From Deltaproteobacteria bacterium (lineage in GTDB: Bacteria > Myxococcota > Myxococcia > Myxococcales > SZAS-1), in assembly GCA_018266075.1 (NCBI GenBank), contig JAFEBB010000046.1:1-61231 (forward strand): a stretch of 61,231 nt of DNA, given 5' to 3'. Of the stretch, positions 33,518 through 42,700 are shown in pieces (positions within the stretch are counted from its first letter, which is position 1; each line of letters begins with the position of its first letter). The position numbers were made by a program, and so were the translations under genes. The notes beneath the pieces are model-generated. The model did not search any database, was not told the origin of the DNA, and saw only the letters and a program-made list of their open reading frames with translations.

Positions 33518-36166
33518 ATGTCCTCCAAGACCCGCTCGCTCACCCTGCTCGCCGCGCTGGTCGCGCTCGCGGGCTGCGGCCCCGACCACGGCGCGCCCGC
33601 GCTGCGCAACCGCGCCGACTTCACCCGCGAGGACGGCCTCACCGTCTGCGCCTCGGGATCAACCACCAAGGGCATCGACGTGTCCCAGTGGCAGGGCACC
33701 ATCAACTGGACCAGCGTCGCCAACGCGGGGATCAAGTTCGCGTACATCCGCGTGTCCGACGGCACCGGCCACATGGATCCCGACTACTCGACGAACATGA
33801 GCCACGCGAAGGCCGCGGGCCTCATCACCGGCACGTACCAGTTCTTCGAGCCCAGCGAGAGCGCGAGCGCGCAGGCGCAGGTCGTGGTGAACGCGGTGGG
33901 CAAGCTCGGCGCCGGCGATCTGCCGGTGATGATGGACGTCGAGACCGCCACGCCGACCACCAGCGAGCTCAACACCTGGCTCTCCGCCGTCGAGACCGGC
34001 ACCGGCAAGAAGCCCATCATCTACACCTCCAGCGGCCTCTGGAATCAGTGGTTCCCCAACGGCGGCTTCGGCACCTACGGCATCGACGTCGCCAACTGGG
34101 GCGTGTCGTGCCCGGGCATGCCCGCGGGCTGGAGCGGCTGGCAGTTCTGGCAGTACGCGGACAACACCAGCGTGTCCGGCATCTCGGGCAACGTGGACGG
34201 CGACTACTTCAACGGCGACCTCGCGGCGCTGCAGCAGTACGCGGGCGAGGCCGACTGCGGCGGCAAGCCCGACGGCGACTACTGCGGCGGCGACGGCCCC
34301 AGCGGCGACGCGAACTCGCTCTACAGCTGCACCAGCAACCAGGCCACGCTCATCCAGGCCTGCAACAGCATCTGCGCCAAGAGCGCCGCCGGCGACTTCT
34401 GCCAGAAGCCCATCCGTCCGCACGATGGCGCGGACGTGGACGGCGACGGCAAGGCCGACCTCTGCGCCCGCGACTCGAGCGGCGTCTCGTGCTGGCTCTC
34501 GACGGGCAACGGCTTCGGCGGCGCGATGACTGGCCCCGCGCTCTCGAACAGCAGCGGCTGGGGCGCGCTGGACTACTACGACAGCATCACCTTGGTGGAC
34601 GTGGACGGCGACGGCAAGGCCGACGTCTGCGGCCGCGGGGTGGCCGGCGAGATGTGCTGGCTCGGCAACGGCTCCGGCTTCCCCAACGCCACCGCGCAGG
34701 GCCCGCTCACCGACGCGTCAGGATGGACGGCCGCCAAGTACCGCGACACCATCCAGTTCGGCGACATCGACGGCAACGGCAAGCAGGACCTCTGCGCGCG
34801 CGCCGCCGCGAGCTTCGAGTGCTGGAAGTGGAACGGCAACGGCTTCGGCACCGGCGTGACCGCGCCGGACATGGGCGATTCCCAGGGCTGGGACCAGGTG
34901 CAGTACTACTCGACCATCGTCGTGGCCGACGTGACCGGCGACGGCAAGGCCGACGTCTGCGGCCGCGGCTGGGGCGGCTTCGAGTGCTGGGTCTCCAGCG
35001 GCTCGGCGTTCACCGCGGTCGGCACGTACGTGGACGCGTTCAGCGACACCAACGGCGGCGACGCGGTGAGCGTGTACTCGACGATCCAGCTCGCGGACAT
35101 CGACGGCGACGGCAAGCTCGACGTCTGCGGCCGCACCACCGCGGGCTACGAGTGCTACAAGGGCGACGGCACCGGCAAGTTCCCGACGCACGTCGCGGGC
35201 CCGGCGCTCAGCGACGCGCAGGGCTGGGGCGTGGCAAAGTATTTCTCGACGATTCAGCTCGCGGACATCAACGGCGACGGCAAGGCCGACGTCTGCGGCC
35301 GCGGCACCGCCGGCATCAGCTGCTGGCTCTCCAACGGCTCAGGCTTCCCCACCCAGATCACCGGCCCGGCGCTCTCCGATGCGAGCGGCTGGGGCGCCGG
35401 CATCTACGACTCGACGCTCACCTTCGCCGACGTGGATGGCGACGGCCGCGCAGACCTCTGCGGTCGCGCCGCCGCGGGCTGGCAGTGCTGGCTCTCCACG
35501 GGCACCGGCTTCAGCTCGACGTCGATCGTCACCTCGCTCTTGAGCGACAGCTCGGGCATGGACGGCCCGAGCTACGTGACCACGATCCAGCTCGCGGGCA
35601 CCGCCTTCGGCCACGTGCAGACCACCACCACGACCTCGACGTCGACGTCGACAGGCACGTCGGGCTCGAGCGGCAGCACCGGCACCTCGACGACGACCAG
35701 CACCACCGGCACCTCGACGTCGACCAGCACCACGACCGGCAGCACGGGCAGCTCGACCTCGACTTCGACGACGGGCACCACCGGCACCTCGGCGTCGACC
35801 GCGACCAGCACCACCTCGACCGCGGGCAGCACCGGCACCAGCTCCACCACCGCCAGCAGCACCACGGGCACGACCGGCAGCCACTCGACGTCGACCACCG
35901 GCTCCACCGGCACCACCGAGGGCGGCGCGACCACGACGACCAGCACCTCGACGGGCGCGTCGACGACCGGCACCACCGGCGGCGGCTCGACCGGCCTCTC
36001 CACCACCGCCACCACCTCCACGGGCACGACCGCGAGCGCCACTGCGGGCGGCAGCACGGGCGGTTCGACGGGCGGCGGCAAGAGCGGCGGCTGCAGCAGC
36101 GCCGACGGCAGCTCCCTCTTCGGCCTGGGCCTGGTGCTCCTCGTCCTCCGCCGCCGCAAGAGCTAG
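33518..36166 (+). CDS. GH25 lysozyme-like / FG-GAP-repeat surface protein with lipobox and MYXO-CTERM tail
   Basis: 882 residues. The N-terminal signal TLLAALVALAGCGPDHG has a lipobox (LAGC). Residues about 50-240 are a GH25-type lysozyme domain: KGIDVSQWQGTINWTSV, FAYIRVSDG, GTYQFFEP, the acidic PVMMDVETATP and WQFWQYADN. A Cys-rich link follows, then seven repeats of about 56 residues, each with a calcium-loop-like DVDGDGKADVCGR and a W-rich half (about 305-690). A Ser/Thr/Gly low-complexity stalk covers about 700-845. The end SGGCSSADGSS, LFGLGLVLLVL, RRRKS is a MYXO-CTERM sorting tail. It is probably displayed on the cell surface and acts on or binds peptidoglycan or glycans. Confidence 0.85.
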   Translation: MSSKTRSLTLLAALVALAGCGPDHGAPALRNRADFTREDGLTVCASGSTTKGIDVSQWQGTINWTSVANAGIKFAYIRVSDGTGHMDPDYSTNMSHAKAAGLITGTYQFFEPSESASAQAQVVVNAVGKLGAGDLPVMMDVETATPTTSELNTWLSAVETGTGKKPIIYTSSGLWNQWFPNGGFGTYGIDVANWGVSCPGMPAGWSGWQFWQYADNTSVSGISGNVDGDYFNGDLAALQQYAGEADCGGKPDGDYCGGDGPSGDANSLYSCTSNQATLIQACNSICAKSAAGDFCQKPIRPHDGADVDGDGKADLCARDSSGVSCWLSTGNGFGGAMTGPALSNSSGWGALDYYDSITLVDVDGDGKADVCGRGVAGEMCWLGNGSGFPNATAQGPLTDASGWTAAKYRDTIQFGDIDGNGKQDLCARAAASFECWKWNGNGFGTGVTAPDMGDSQGWDQVQYYSTIVVADVTGDGKADVCGRGWGGFECWVSSGSAFTAVGTYVDAFSDTNGGDAVSVYSTIQLADIDGDGKLDVCGRTTAGYECYKGDGTGKFPTHVAGPALSDAQGWGVAKYFSTIQLADINGDGKADVCGRGTAGISCWLSNGSGFPTQITGPALSDASGWGAGIYDSTLTFADVDGDGRADLCGRAAAGWQCWLSTGTGFSSTSIVTSLLSDSSGMDGPSYVTTIQLAGTAFGHVQTTTTTSTSTSTGTSGSSGSTGTSTTTSTTGTSTSTSTTTGSTGSSTSTSTTGTTGTSASTATSTTSTAGSTGTSSTTASSTTGTTGSHSTSTTGSTGTTEGGATTTTSTSTGASTTGTTGGGSTGLSTTATTSTGTTASATAGGSTGGSTGGGKSGGCSSADGSSLFGLGLVLLVLRRRKS
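34426..35600 (+). repeat. Seven tandem FG-GAP/VCBS-type coding repeats of about 168 bp
   Basis: GACGTGGACGGCGACGGCAA-like cores recur near 34435, 34603, 34765, 34930, 35098, 35267 and 35434, each followed by GTCTGCGGCCGC-like sequence. They encode the D-x-D-G-D-G loops of the surface protein and are coding, not intergenic, repeats. Confidence 0.85.
35620..36085 (+). repeat. Low-complexity Ser/Thr/Gly coding tract
   Basis: ACC/ACG/TCG/AGC/GGC codons repeat irregularly and encode the stalk of the surface protein. Such tracts are prone to length change and produce long false open frames on the other strand. Confidence 0.8.
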
Positions 36167-36268
36167 CGACGACGATTCTTCGGCTGGGCTCGAGGGCTCC
36201 GCGCGCAGGCGCGGGGCCCTCGCGCTTTGCGGGCCCGACTTGACACGCGCCCGACGCGCGTGAGATTT

Positions 36269-36288
36269 GGGTAACCAATCGGCTACCC
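36269..36288. promoter_or_regulatory. Probable ArsR-family operator
   Basis: GGGTAACC-AATC-GGCTACCC, 7 of 8 arm positions pairing, 27 bases before the SRPBCC gene. A GGTTACCC half-site recurs at 36807-36814 just before the ArsR gene, and GGCTACCCG near 37895 after the third gene. The recurrence in one small cluster suggests a regulatory site for the ArsR protein encoded there. Confidence 0.5.
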
Positions 36289-36314
36289 TTTTAGCCGAGC
36301 AAACGGAGACCCAA

Positions 36315-36770
36315 ATGACCGCGAAGGATCTGACGCTCTCGTACGAGCTGTACCTGGCCGCGCCGGCCGCAGACGTCTGGAAGGCCCTCACCGACGGCGC
36401 TCAGACGGAGCAGTACTTCTACGGCACCCGGCTGGTGTCCTCGCTCAAGCCGGGCGCGCCGCTGCAGTACCTGGCCGGCGAGGCGAAGATGGTCGAGGGC
36501 GAGATCGTGGAGATCGAGCGCGGGCGCCGCCTCGTCGCTCGGCAGCGCTCGCTGTGGGACGAGAAGGTCGCCGCCGATCCCGCGTCGACCGTGGCCTGGG
36601 AGCTCACCCCCATGGGCGAGCGCGCGACGCGCCTCACGCTGGTGCAGAGCGGCTTCGCCAGGGAGACCGAGACGTACACCCAGCACGCCCAGGGCTGGCC
36701 GGTGATCCTCTCCTCGCTCAAGACGCTGGTGGAGACGGGCAAGCCGCTGGTGCTCCCCGCCCAGGCTTGA
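36315..36770 (+). CDS. SRPBCC (AHSA1/START-like) protein
   Basis: 151 residues; a single hydrophobic-ligand-binding fold of the Aha1-C-terminal-like group: LTLSYELYLAAPAADVWKAL, TDGAQTEQYFYGTRLVSSLK, WELTPMGERATRLTLVQSGF, then QGWPVILSSLKTLVETGKPL. No catalytic residue can be assigned. It opens a three-gene group with an ArsR regulator and a second SRPBCC protein, a frequent arrangement in bacteria. An operator-like palindrome precedes it. Confidence 0.85.
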   Translation: MTAKDLTLSYELYLAAPAADVWKALTDGAQTEQYFYGTRLVSSLKPGAPLQYLAGEAKMVEGEIVEIERGRRLVARQRSLWDEKVAADPASTVAWELTPMGERATRLTLVQSGFARETETYTQHAQGWPVILSSLKTLVETGKPLVLPAQA

Positions 36771-36816
36771 CGGCGGCTGTCGGCGGGGCGATCATGTGCC
36801 GACCTGGTTACCCATC

Positions 36817-37137
36817 ATGAGCCGAATCCTCGCCCACGCCGACGTCTACCGCGCCATCGCCGACCCCACCCGGCGCGCCATCCTCGACCGCTTGCGCGCC
36901 GGCGCTGCCCCGGTCAACGCGCTCGCGGCCGACTTCGACCAGAGCCGGCCCTCCATCTCCAAGCACCTGCGGGTGCTGCGGGATGCGCGCCTGGTGCGTG
37001 AGCAGAAGGTCGGCCGCGAGCGGCTCTACCAGCTCGATCCCGTGCCGCTGCAGCAGGTGGCGGGTTGGGTCGAGGGATACCGAAGCTTCTGGCTCACCAG
37101 CCTCGACAACCTCAAGCGACACCTGGAGCGCAAATGA
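36817..37137 (+). CDS. ArsR-family regulator
   Basis: 106 residues from MSRILAHADVYRAIADPTRR. Winged helix: AILDRLRAGAAPVNALAADF, SRPSISKHLRVLRDARLV, REQKVGRERLYQLDP. It has no metal-binding Cys motif, so it belongs to the SRPBCC-linked branch of ArsR rather than metal sensors. Its stop overlaps the start of the next gene (ATGA). The GGTTACCC half-site directly upstream suggests autoregulation. Confidence 0.88.
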   Translation: MSRILAHADVYRAIADPTRRAILDRLRAGAAPVNALAADFDQSRPSISKHLRVLRDARLVREQKVGRERLYQLDPVPLQQVAGWVEGYRSFWLTSLDNLKRHLERK

Positions 37138-37889
37138 GCTCTCCCAAGCGGGCCGCGCGCGCCGTGGCCGATCTCTCCGCCGGTACCATCCTCGCCGTGG
37201 TGGAAATCGAATCGCCCATCGAGCGCGTCTTCCAGGCCATCACCACCGCCGAGGTGGCGCAGTGGTGGGGCTCGCCGGAGGTGTACCAGGTCACCGAGTG
37301 GAAGGCCGACCTGCGCCCCGGCGGCGAGTGGCTCAGCGTGGGCAAGAACGCGAGCGGTGAGGCGTTCTCGGTGGGCGGCAAGGTGCTCGAGGTCGATCCG
37401 CCCCGCCTCTTCGTGCACACCTGGAAGCCCGCGTGGGAGAACGGCCACGAGACCACCGTCCGCTTCTCGCTGGAAAAGGTAGCCAACGGGACACGCGTCA
37501 CGGTGCGCCACGAGGGCTTCGCGGGGCGCCCCGAGTCGTGCCAGGGCCACAGCGAGGGCTGGGAGCGCGTGCTGGCATGGCTGGGCAAGCACTTCTTGCC
37601 TGCCCAGCCTGCCGAGAAGCCGCTCAAGTACGTGGTGTTCTACGAGAGCGCACCCGACTTCATGACCAAGGTTCGCGCGCTCTTCCCTGCGCACAAGGCG
37701 CGGCTCGACGCGTTCCACGCTCGCGGCGAGCTGCTCTGGGTGGGCACCTTCGAGAATCCCGCCGAGGGCTCGATGGCGGTGTTCTCGAGCCGCGAGGCCG
37801 CAGAGGCCTTCGTGAGGGACGATCCCTTCGTCACCGGCGGCGTGGTGTCGAGGTGGACCATCCGCGGCTGGCGCGAGAGCCTCGCGTAG
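37134..37889 (+). CDS. SRPBCC-YCII fusion protein
   Basis: 251 residues. Residues about 15-155 are an AHSA1-type SRPBCC domain (VVEIESPIERVFQAITTAEV, WWGSPEVYQVTEWKADLRPG, GWERVLAWLGKHF). Residues about 163-250 are a YCII-like domain: KYVVFYESAPDFMTKVRALF, PAHKARLDAFHARGELLWVG, DDPFVTGGVVSRWTIRGW. Fusion of these two small folds is known but uncommon. Translationally coupled to the ArsR gene. The substrate is unknown. Confidence 0.82.
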   Translation: MSSPKRAARAVADLSAGTILAVVEIESPIERVFQAITTAEVAQWWGSPEVYQVTEWKADLRPGGEWLSVGKNASGEAFSVGGKVLEVDPPRLFVHTWKPAWENGHETTVRFSLEKVANGTRVTVRHEGFAGRPESCQGHSEGWERVLAWLGKHFLPAQPAEKPLKYVVFYESAPDFMTKVRALFPAHKARLDAFHARGELLWVGTFENPAEGSMAVFSSREAAEAFVRDDPFVTGGVVSRWTIRGWRESLA

Positions 37890-37897
37890 CCGATCGG

Positions 37898-38779
37898 CTA
37901 CCCGTAGCTCTCCTGGTGCAGGTGCTTTCTCGGGACGCCCAGCTCCTGCAGCAGCGACACCGCGTTCTCCAGGAAGCGCGGCGCAGGCTTCTCGCCCTTG
38001 GCCAGCGCGGCCTTGCGCTGGTGGGTGGTGATGCCCGGCCCGCACACGAACACCTCGGTGCGCGACGGATCCGTCACCAGCTCCTTGAGCAGCTCGCCCG
38101 TGACGCGTGCGTGCCGGTAGTCGGGGCCGTGACGATGGGCTTCTGGATCCCGCGTGAGCAGGTGCACCACCCGCACCTTCTCCGGATGCCGGCGCGCGAC
38201 GGCGTCGAGCTCGCTGCGGAAGATCACGTCGGCGTGGGTGCGGTTCGAATAAACAAAAATGTGACGAAGCTTCGACTCGCTGTGCAGCGCGTGCTTCAAG
38301 ATGCTGAAGCTGGGCACGCTCCCCGAGCCGGCCACGATGTGCAAGACCACATCGGAGCGGGTCTCCACGTCGTCGGGGAGCACGTAGGTGCCCGTGAAGC
38401 CGGTGACCTCCATCGCCAGCCCCGGCGCGGCGGCGTGCACCAGCAGGGGCGAGAGCAGCGGCGGGTACGGCGTCTCTCCGGGAACGAAGAGCTCCTCCTT
38501 CACGGTGAAGGCCAGGCGCTTCTCGTGCGGCGCGCTCGAGAGTGAGTAGGCGCGCACCAGCTCGCTCTTGCCCTTCTGCTGCTCGAGGTAGCGCGTCATC
38601 CCCGAGAGCGCGTGGAACTGGTGCGGATTGATGGTGAGAAACTGCCCCGCCTTGTACGGCGGCGCGTGCGGAGCGAAGAGCTCCAGGGTCACCGTGTCGG
38701 CGGTCTCGGGGATCACCCGCGAGACGACCACTTCGAACTGCTCGATGTGCCGCGTGCGAGGCGGCGTCAGCTCGCTCAT
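37898..38779 (-). CDS. Ferredoxin-reductase-type FAD/NAD(P)H oxidoreductase, last gene of the ether-lipid cluster
   Basis: 293 residues from MSELTPPRTRHIEQFEVVVS, overlapping the preceding stop (ATGA). FAD-binding RAYSLSSAPHEKR near residue 80; NAD(P)-binding VAGSGSVPSFSILKHAL near 150; C-terminal EVFVCGPGITTHQRKAAL. No C-terminal 2Fe-2S domain is present, unlike ring-hydroxylase reductases, so it should pass electrons to a separate acceptor. In the cluster it could feed a desaturase or oxygenase acting on ether lipids. This is inferred. Confidence 0.8.
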   Translation of the reverse strand: MSELTPPRTRHIEQFEVVVSRVIPETADTVTLELFAPHAPPYKAGQFLTINPHQFHALSGMTRYLEQQKGKSELVRAYSLSSAPHEKRLAFTVKEELFVPGETPYPPLLSPLLVHAAAPGLAMEVTGFTGTYVLPDDVETRSDVVLHIVAGSGSVPSFSILKHALHSESKLRHIFVYSNRTHADVIFRSELDAVARRHPEKVRVVHLLTRDPEAHRHGPDYRHARVTGELLKELVTDPSRTEVFVCGPGITTHQRKAALAKGEKPAPRFLENAVSLLQELGVPRKHLHQESYG

Positions 38780-39789
38780 CAGCGCACCTCGAGCGGGGAC
38801 CACTCCTTGCGGTGCGGCATCGTCTGCTTGATGTAGGCCACCGTGGCCGCGAGCGTCTCCTGAGGATCGCGCGGGGCGAAGCCGAGCTCGCGGCGGGCCT
38901 TGGAACTATCAATATAGAAATAGTGGTCGCCCATCTCGATGGCCTGCGGCGTGACGGCTGGTTTCGTCTTCCGCATCTCCGACCAGCGGTCCCACGCGAA
39001 GGCGCCGAGCCGATTCAGCTTGCTGGGCAAGCCCAGCTTGGGCGCGGGGATGCCGGTGATTCGCGCGAGGCGATCGAAGAACTCGCGCAGCGTCATGTTC
39101 GCGGCGCCGAGCAGGTAGCGCTCGCCGGGCTCGCCCTTCTCCAGCGCATTCGCGAACGCATCGGCGCAATCGCGAACGTCGACGAAGGAGAGGCCGCCCT
39201 GCGGCACAGCGGGGATCTCGCGATTCATGAATGCGAGGACTTCCGTTGTAGAGCTGAGGCGCTCGTCGCCAGGGCCGAGCAGCAGGCTCGGATTCAAAAC
39301 AATCAATGGGAGCTGCTTGGCTTTGCAATATTCGAGAGCCAGCCGCTCCTCGAAGATCTTCGAGGCGTAGTACGGCCAACGCCCGACGACATCGATCGAA
39401 TACGGATCCTCTTCGGTCGCGACGCGCTCTTCCTTGCTCACCCCGATGGTCCCGCTCGTTGACGCGAGCACCACGCGCTTCACCTTGGCAGCGTGGGCCT
39501 CCTCGAGGAGGCCGCGCGTGGCATCCACGTGCAGCGCGTACATGTCGCGCGCGTCCTTGGGATCCCACGAGACGCGGCCCGCGAGGTGGTACAGCACATC
39601 CACGCCCTTGAGCGCCGGCTTGAGCGCATCGCGATCGGTCAGCGAGGCCTGGATGATCTCCACGCCGGCCTTCTTCGCTTCTTTCGAAGTCGAGCGCTGC
39701 AGCAACTTCACAGTATGTCCGCGCTCGACGAGCAGCGGCCAGAGCGCGTTGCCCAGAAAGCCGGTTCCGCCCGTCAGGAGGACCTTCAC
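38779..39789 (-). CDS. Extended SDR (NAD-dependent epimerase/reductase-like)
   Basis: 336 residues. MKVLLTGGTGFLGNALWPLL has the G-x2-G-x2-G cofactor loop; the active site reads STSGTIGVSKEERVATEED and YYASKIFEERLALEY (Y-x3-K). It resembles dihydroflavonol-reductase/3-beta-HSD-type SDRs that reduce carbonyls. Overlaps the stop of the ElbD-like gene by four bases, so it is part of the same message. Reduction of a ketone or aldehyde intermediate of ether-lipid synthesis is a plausible role. Confidence 0.85.
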   Translation of the reverse strand: MKVLLTGGTGFLGNALWPLLVERGHTVKLLQRSTSKEAKKAGVEIIQASLTDRDALKPALKGVDVLYHLAGRVSWDPKDARDMYALHVDATRGLLEEAHAAKVKRVVLASTSGTIGVSKEERVATEEDPYSIDVVGRWPYYASKIFEERLALEYCKAKQLPLIVLNPSLLLGPGDERLSSTTEVLAFMNREIPAVPQGGLSFVDVRDCADAFANALEKGEPGERYLLGAANMTLREFFDRLARITGIPAPKLGLPSKLNRLGAFAWDRWSEMRKTKPAVTPQAIEMGDHYFYIDSSKARRELGFAPRDPQETLAATVAYIKQTMPHRKEWSPLEVR

Positions 39790-42700
39790 GGTGTCTCCTT
39801 CGACGCCTTGCGCTTGGGCTTGTGCGGCTTCTCTTCCTTCTTCTCGGACTTCTCCGCCGCGTGCTTCACCCAGCCATTGGCGTGGCTGCCGTTGCCGTTG
39901 AGGTGCTTCCTCTCCACGCGCTCGGCCTTCACCGGCCGCGGCGGCGAGATGCCATGCAGCACCTTGCCCTGCGCCAGCGCGCGAACGGCCTCTTCGGCCG
40001 CGCGGGTGATCACGCGATAGGCCTCGCTCTTGGCGAGCCCCGCCACCCGCTCACGGTAGGCCTCGATGCGCAGGCTGGGCCCGATGCGAACGGTGAGATC
40101 CTTCGCGCGTGGCAGGAACGCGCCCTTGGGCAGCGCCTCGAAAGCGCCCTCGACGTACATGGGCAGGACGTCCACGTCGTGCTGCAGCGCCAGGTAGCCG
40201 AGCGTGGGCTTGAACTCGAGCAGCTCGCCGCTCTTGGAGCGTGTGCCCTCGGGGAAGATCAGCAGGTGATAACCCTGATCGAGCGCCTCGCCCGCGAGCG
40301 CCAGGCTCTCGCGCAGCGAGCCCTTGCGATCCATGGGGATCAGGTTCGTGAAGTTTTCAAAGTACGCGCGCTTCGCCGGCGTATCGAAGAAGTAGTCGCG
40401 CGCGGCCAGCGTCACCAGGCGCTCGCCCTCTTCGGCCAGGGCCATCTTCACCAGGCCCATGTCCAGGTGCGAGGTGTGGTTCGCAATCACCAGGTAATTG
40501 CGATTCTTTGGAATGTAATTCTTCCCGTGCAGGCGCACGTCGAAGAGCGACTCGTAGAGCACGCGCTGCCCGAGGCCGAGCAGCTTGCGACCCGCGCGCG
40601 CGACGCCCTCCGGCACCTCGATATCCTTCTCGCCCTCTTCCGTCTCCTCGGAGGGCAGGGCCTCGCGCTTCTCGAGCTCGGTGGGCTTGCCGCGCGCGCT
40701 CTTCACCACACGCGAGAGCTCGGCCACGGTGTTGATGTCGGTGAGATCTTCGATGGCCGGCAGCGGCACGCCCGCGGCCTCGAGGCCCACGCTGAGCTCG
40801 GTGAGCATCAACGAATCGAAGCCGAGATCGTTGAGCCGCGTGGTCGCCGTGACCGAGCCGCGAGGCTTCTGGGCCACCTCGGCGATGAGCTCGTAGAGCC
40901 AGCCATCGCCGGTGCTCTTGGCTGCCTCGTGCGACTTCTGCGCGCTCGACTGGGCGATCTTCTCCAGCTTCTTGAGCTCTTCGATCACCAGCTTGCGCTT
41001 CACCTTGCGCGTGGCGGTGCGAGGCAGCGTGCCATCCCAGAAGTGGACGACCTTCACCCGGCGGTAGAACGGCATGCCCGACGAGACGTCGCGGAAGTGC
41101 TGCTCGAGCTCGCGACGAACTTCATCGCGCGCGCGTTCTTTGTAGTCGGGCACGCAGAGGCACGCGACCTTCTCGCCGACGCCGCCCTCTTCCGGCAAAC
41201 CGACAATCGACAATTCTTTAATATTGTCGTGACTGACGTACAGCTCCTCGAGCTCATCCGGGTAAACATTCTTCCCGTTGGCGTCGATGATGACGTCCTT
41301 CTTGCGGCCCACGAGGTACAGGTTGCCGTCGGCGTCGACGCGCCCGAGGTCGCCGGTGTAGAGCCAGCCGTCCTTCAGGACGGCGTCGGTGGCCTCGCGG
41401 TTCTCAAAGTACCCGCTCATCACGCTCGGGCCCTTGGCGAGAACCTCGCCGATGCCCTGGTCGTCGGCCTGATCGATCTTGATCTCGATGCCGGGGAGCG
41501 CGCGGCCCACGCTGCCCGCGATGCGCTTGTTCTGCACGGGCGTCACGGTGAGCACCGGACTCGACTCGGTGAGGCCGTAGCCCTCGGCGATGTCGAAGCC
41601 CATCGCGTGGAAGGCCTCGTGAACGTCGGGCGAGAGCGCGCTGCCGCCGGAGACGAGGTACTTCAGCTTGCCGCCGAGCTTGCGGTGCACGGGCCAGAAG
41701 AGGAGCTTGCCCACGTTCACGTCGAGCCGGTTGCGGAGGCCCGCGTTCACATCCATGAGCGTCTTGCTGGCGGCCTCGACCACGCCGGGCTTGGCCGCGA
41801 GCTCCTGGGTGATCTTGCGGTGCAGGAGCTGCCAGAGCGCGGGCACGCCGATCATCGCCGTGACGTTCGCGCTCTCCATTGCGTCGCCGAGGCGATCCGC
41901 GGTGAGCTCGTCCAGGTATGTAATCTCGGCGCCGCGCGAGATCGGCAAGAGCATGCCGCAGGTGAACTCAAAAGTATGATGCAGCGGCAGCACGCTGAGC
42001 ACGCCGTCGCCGGGGCCGAGCTTCTCGAACACGCCCGCCAGCTTCGCCACCAGCGATGCGAAGTTGCGGTGCGTGAGCATCACGCCCTTGGGATTGCCGG
42101 TGGTGCCACTCGTATAAATGAGTGAAGCGACGTCATCGGGCGCGCCGTTCTTGAGGAGCTTGCACTCCGGGCCGCCTGCGAGCGCGTCCGCGAGGCCGAC
42201 CACGTTGGTGCCCAGCCCGACCACGCGCAGCGCGGCCTGAAGCCCGGGCACCTCTTCGCTCACTTCCTCGGAGACGACGCAGATCTTCGCGTTGCAGCTC
42301 TTGGCGAGGTTGACGATCTCGCCCTCGGAGAGCTGGCTGTCCACGGGCACCACGGTGCCGCCGGCCTTGAGGATTCCAAAGTATGTGACCGGCCACTCGG
42401 GCCGGTTCTCCGAGACGATCATCACCCGATCGCCGCGCTTCACGCCCTGCGCGACGAGGAAGCGGCCCACGCGGTTCGCGTAGTCCTGCATCTGGCCGAA
42501 GGTGAAGCGCTCCTTCTCTTCGCCGCGGAACATGCGCAGCGCGGTGCGCTCGCGGTTCGCCTCGACGCTGGCCTCGAAGAGCTCGAGCAGGTCGCGGTGC
42601 GTCTTTACAGTATGAACGCGCTTGTTGGATTCGTCCTCGAGGCCGGGGAAGACCCACTTCTCCATGCCCGGCATGTGGACGTCCATCCAGTAGTCGCGCC

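Noticed and set aside
34426-36085. Regular repeats that might suggest a CRISPR array
   Set aside because: The repeats are about 168 bp, in frame and encode calcium-loop motifs; there are no short conserved repeats with unique spacers and no cas genes in the window.
33490-36243. Second long plus-strand frame (over 900 codons) overlapping the GH25/FG-GAP gene
   Set aside because: It is a shifted reading of repetitive GC-rich codons, full of Arg and Asp/His runs, while the other frame has a signal peptide, GH25 motifs and a MYXO-CTERM end.
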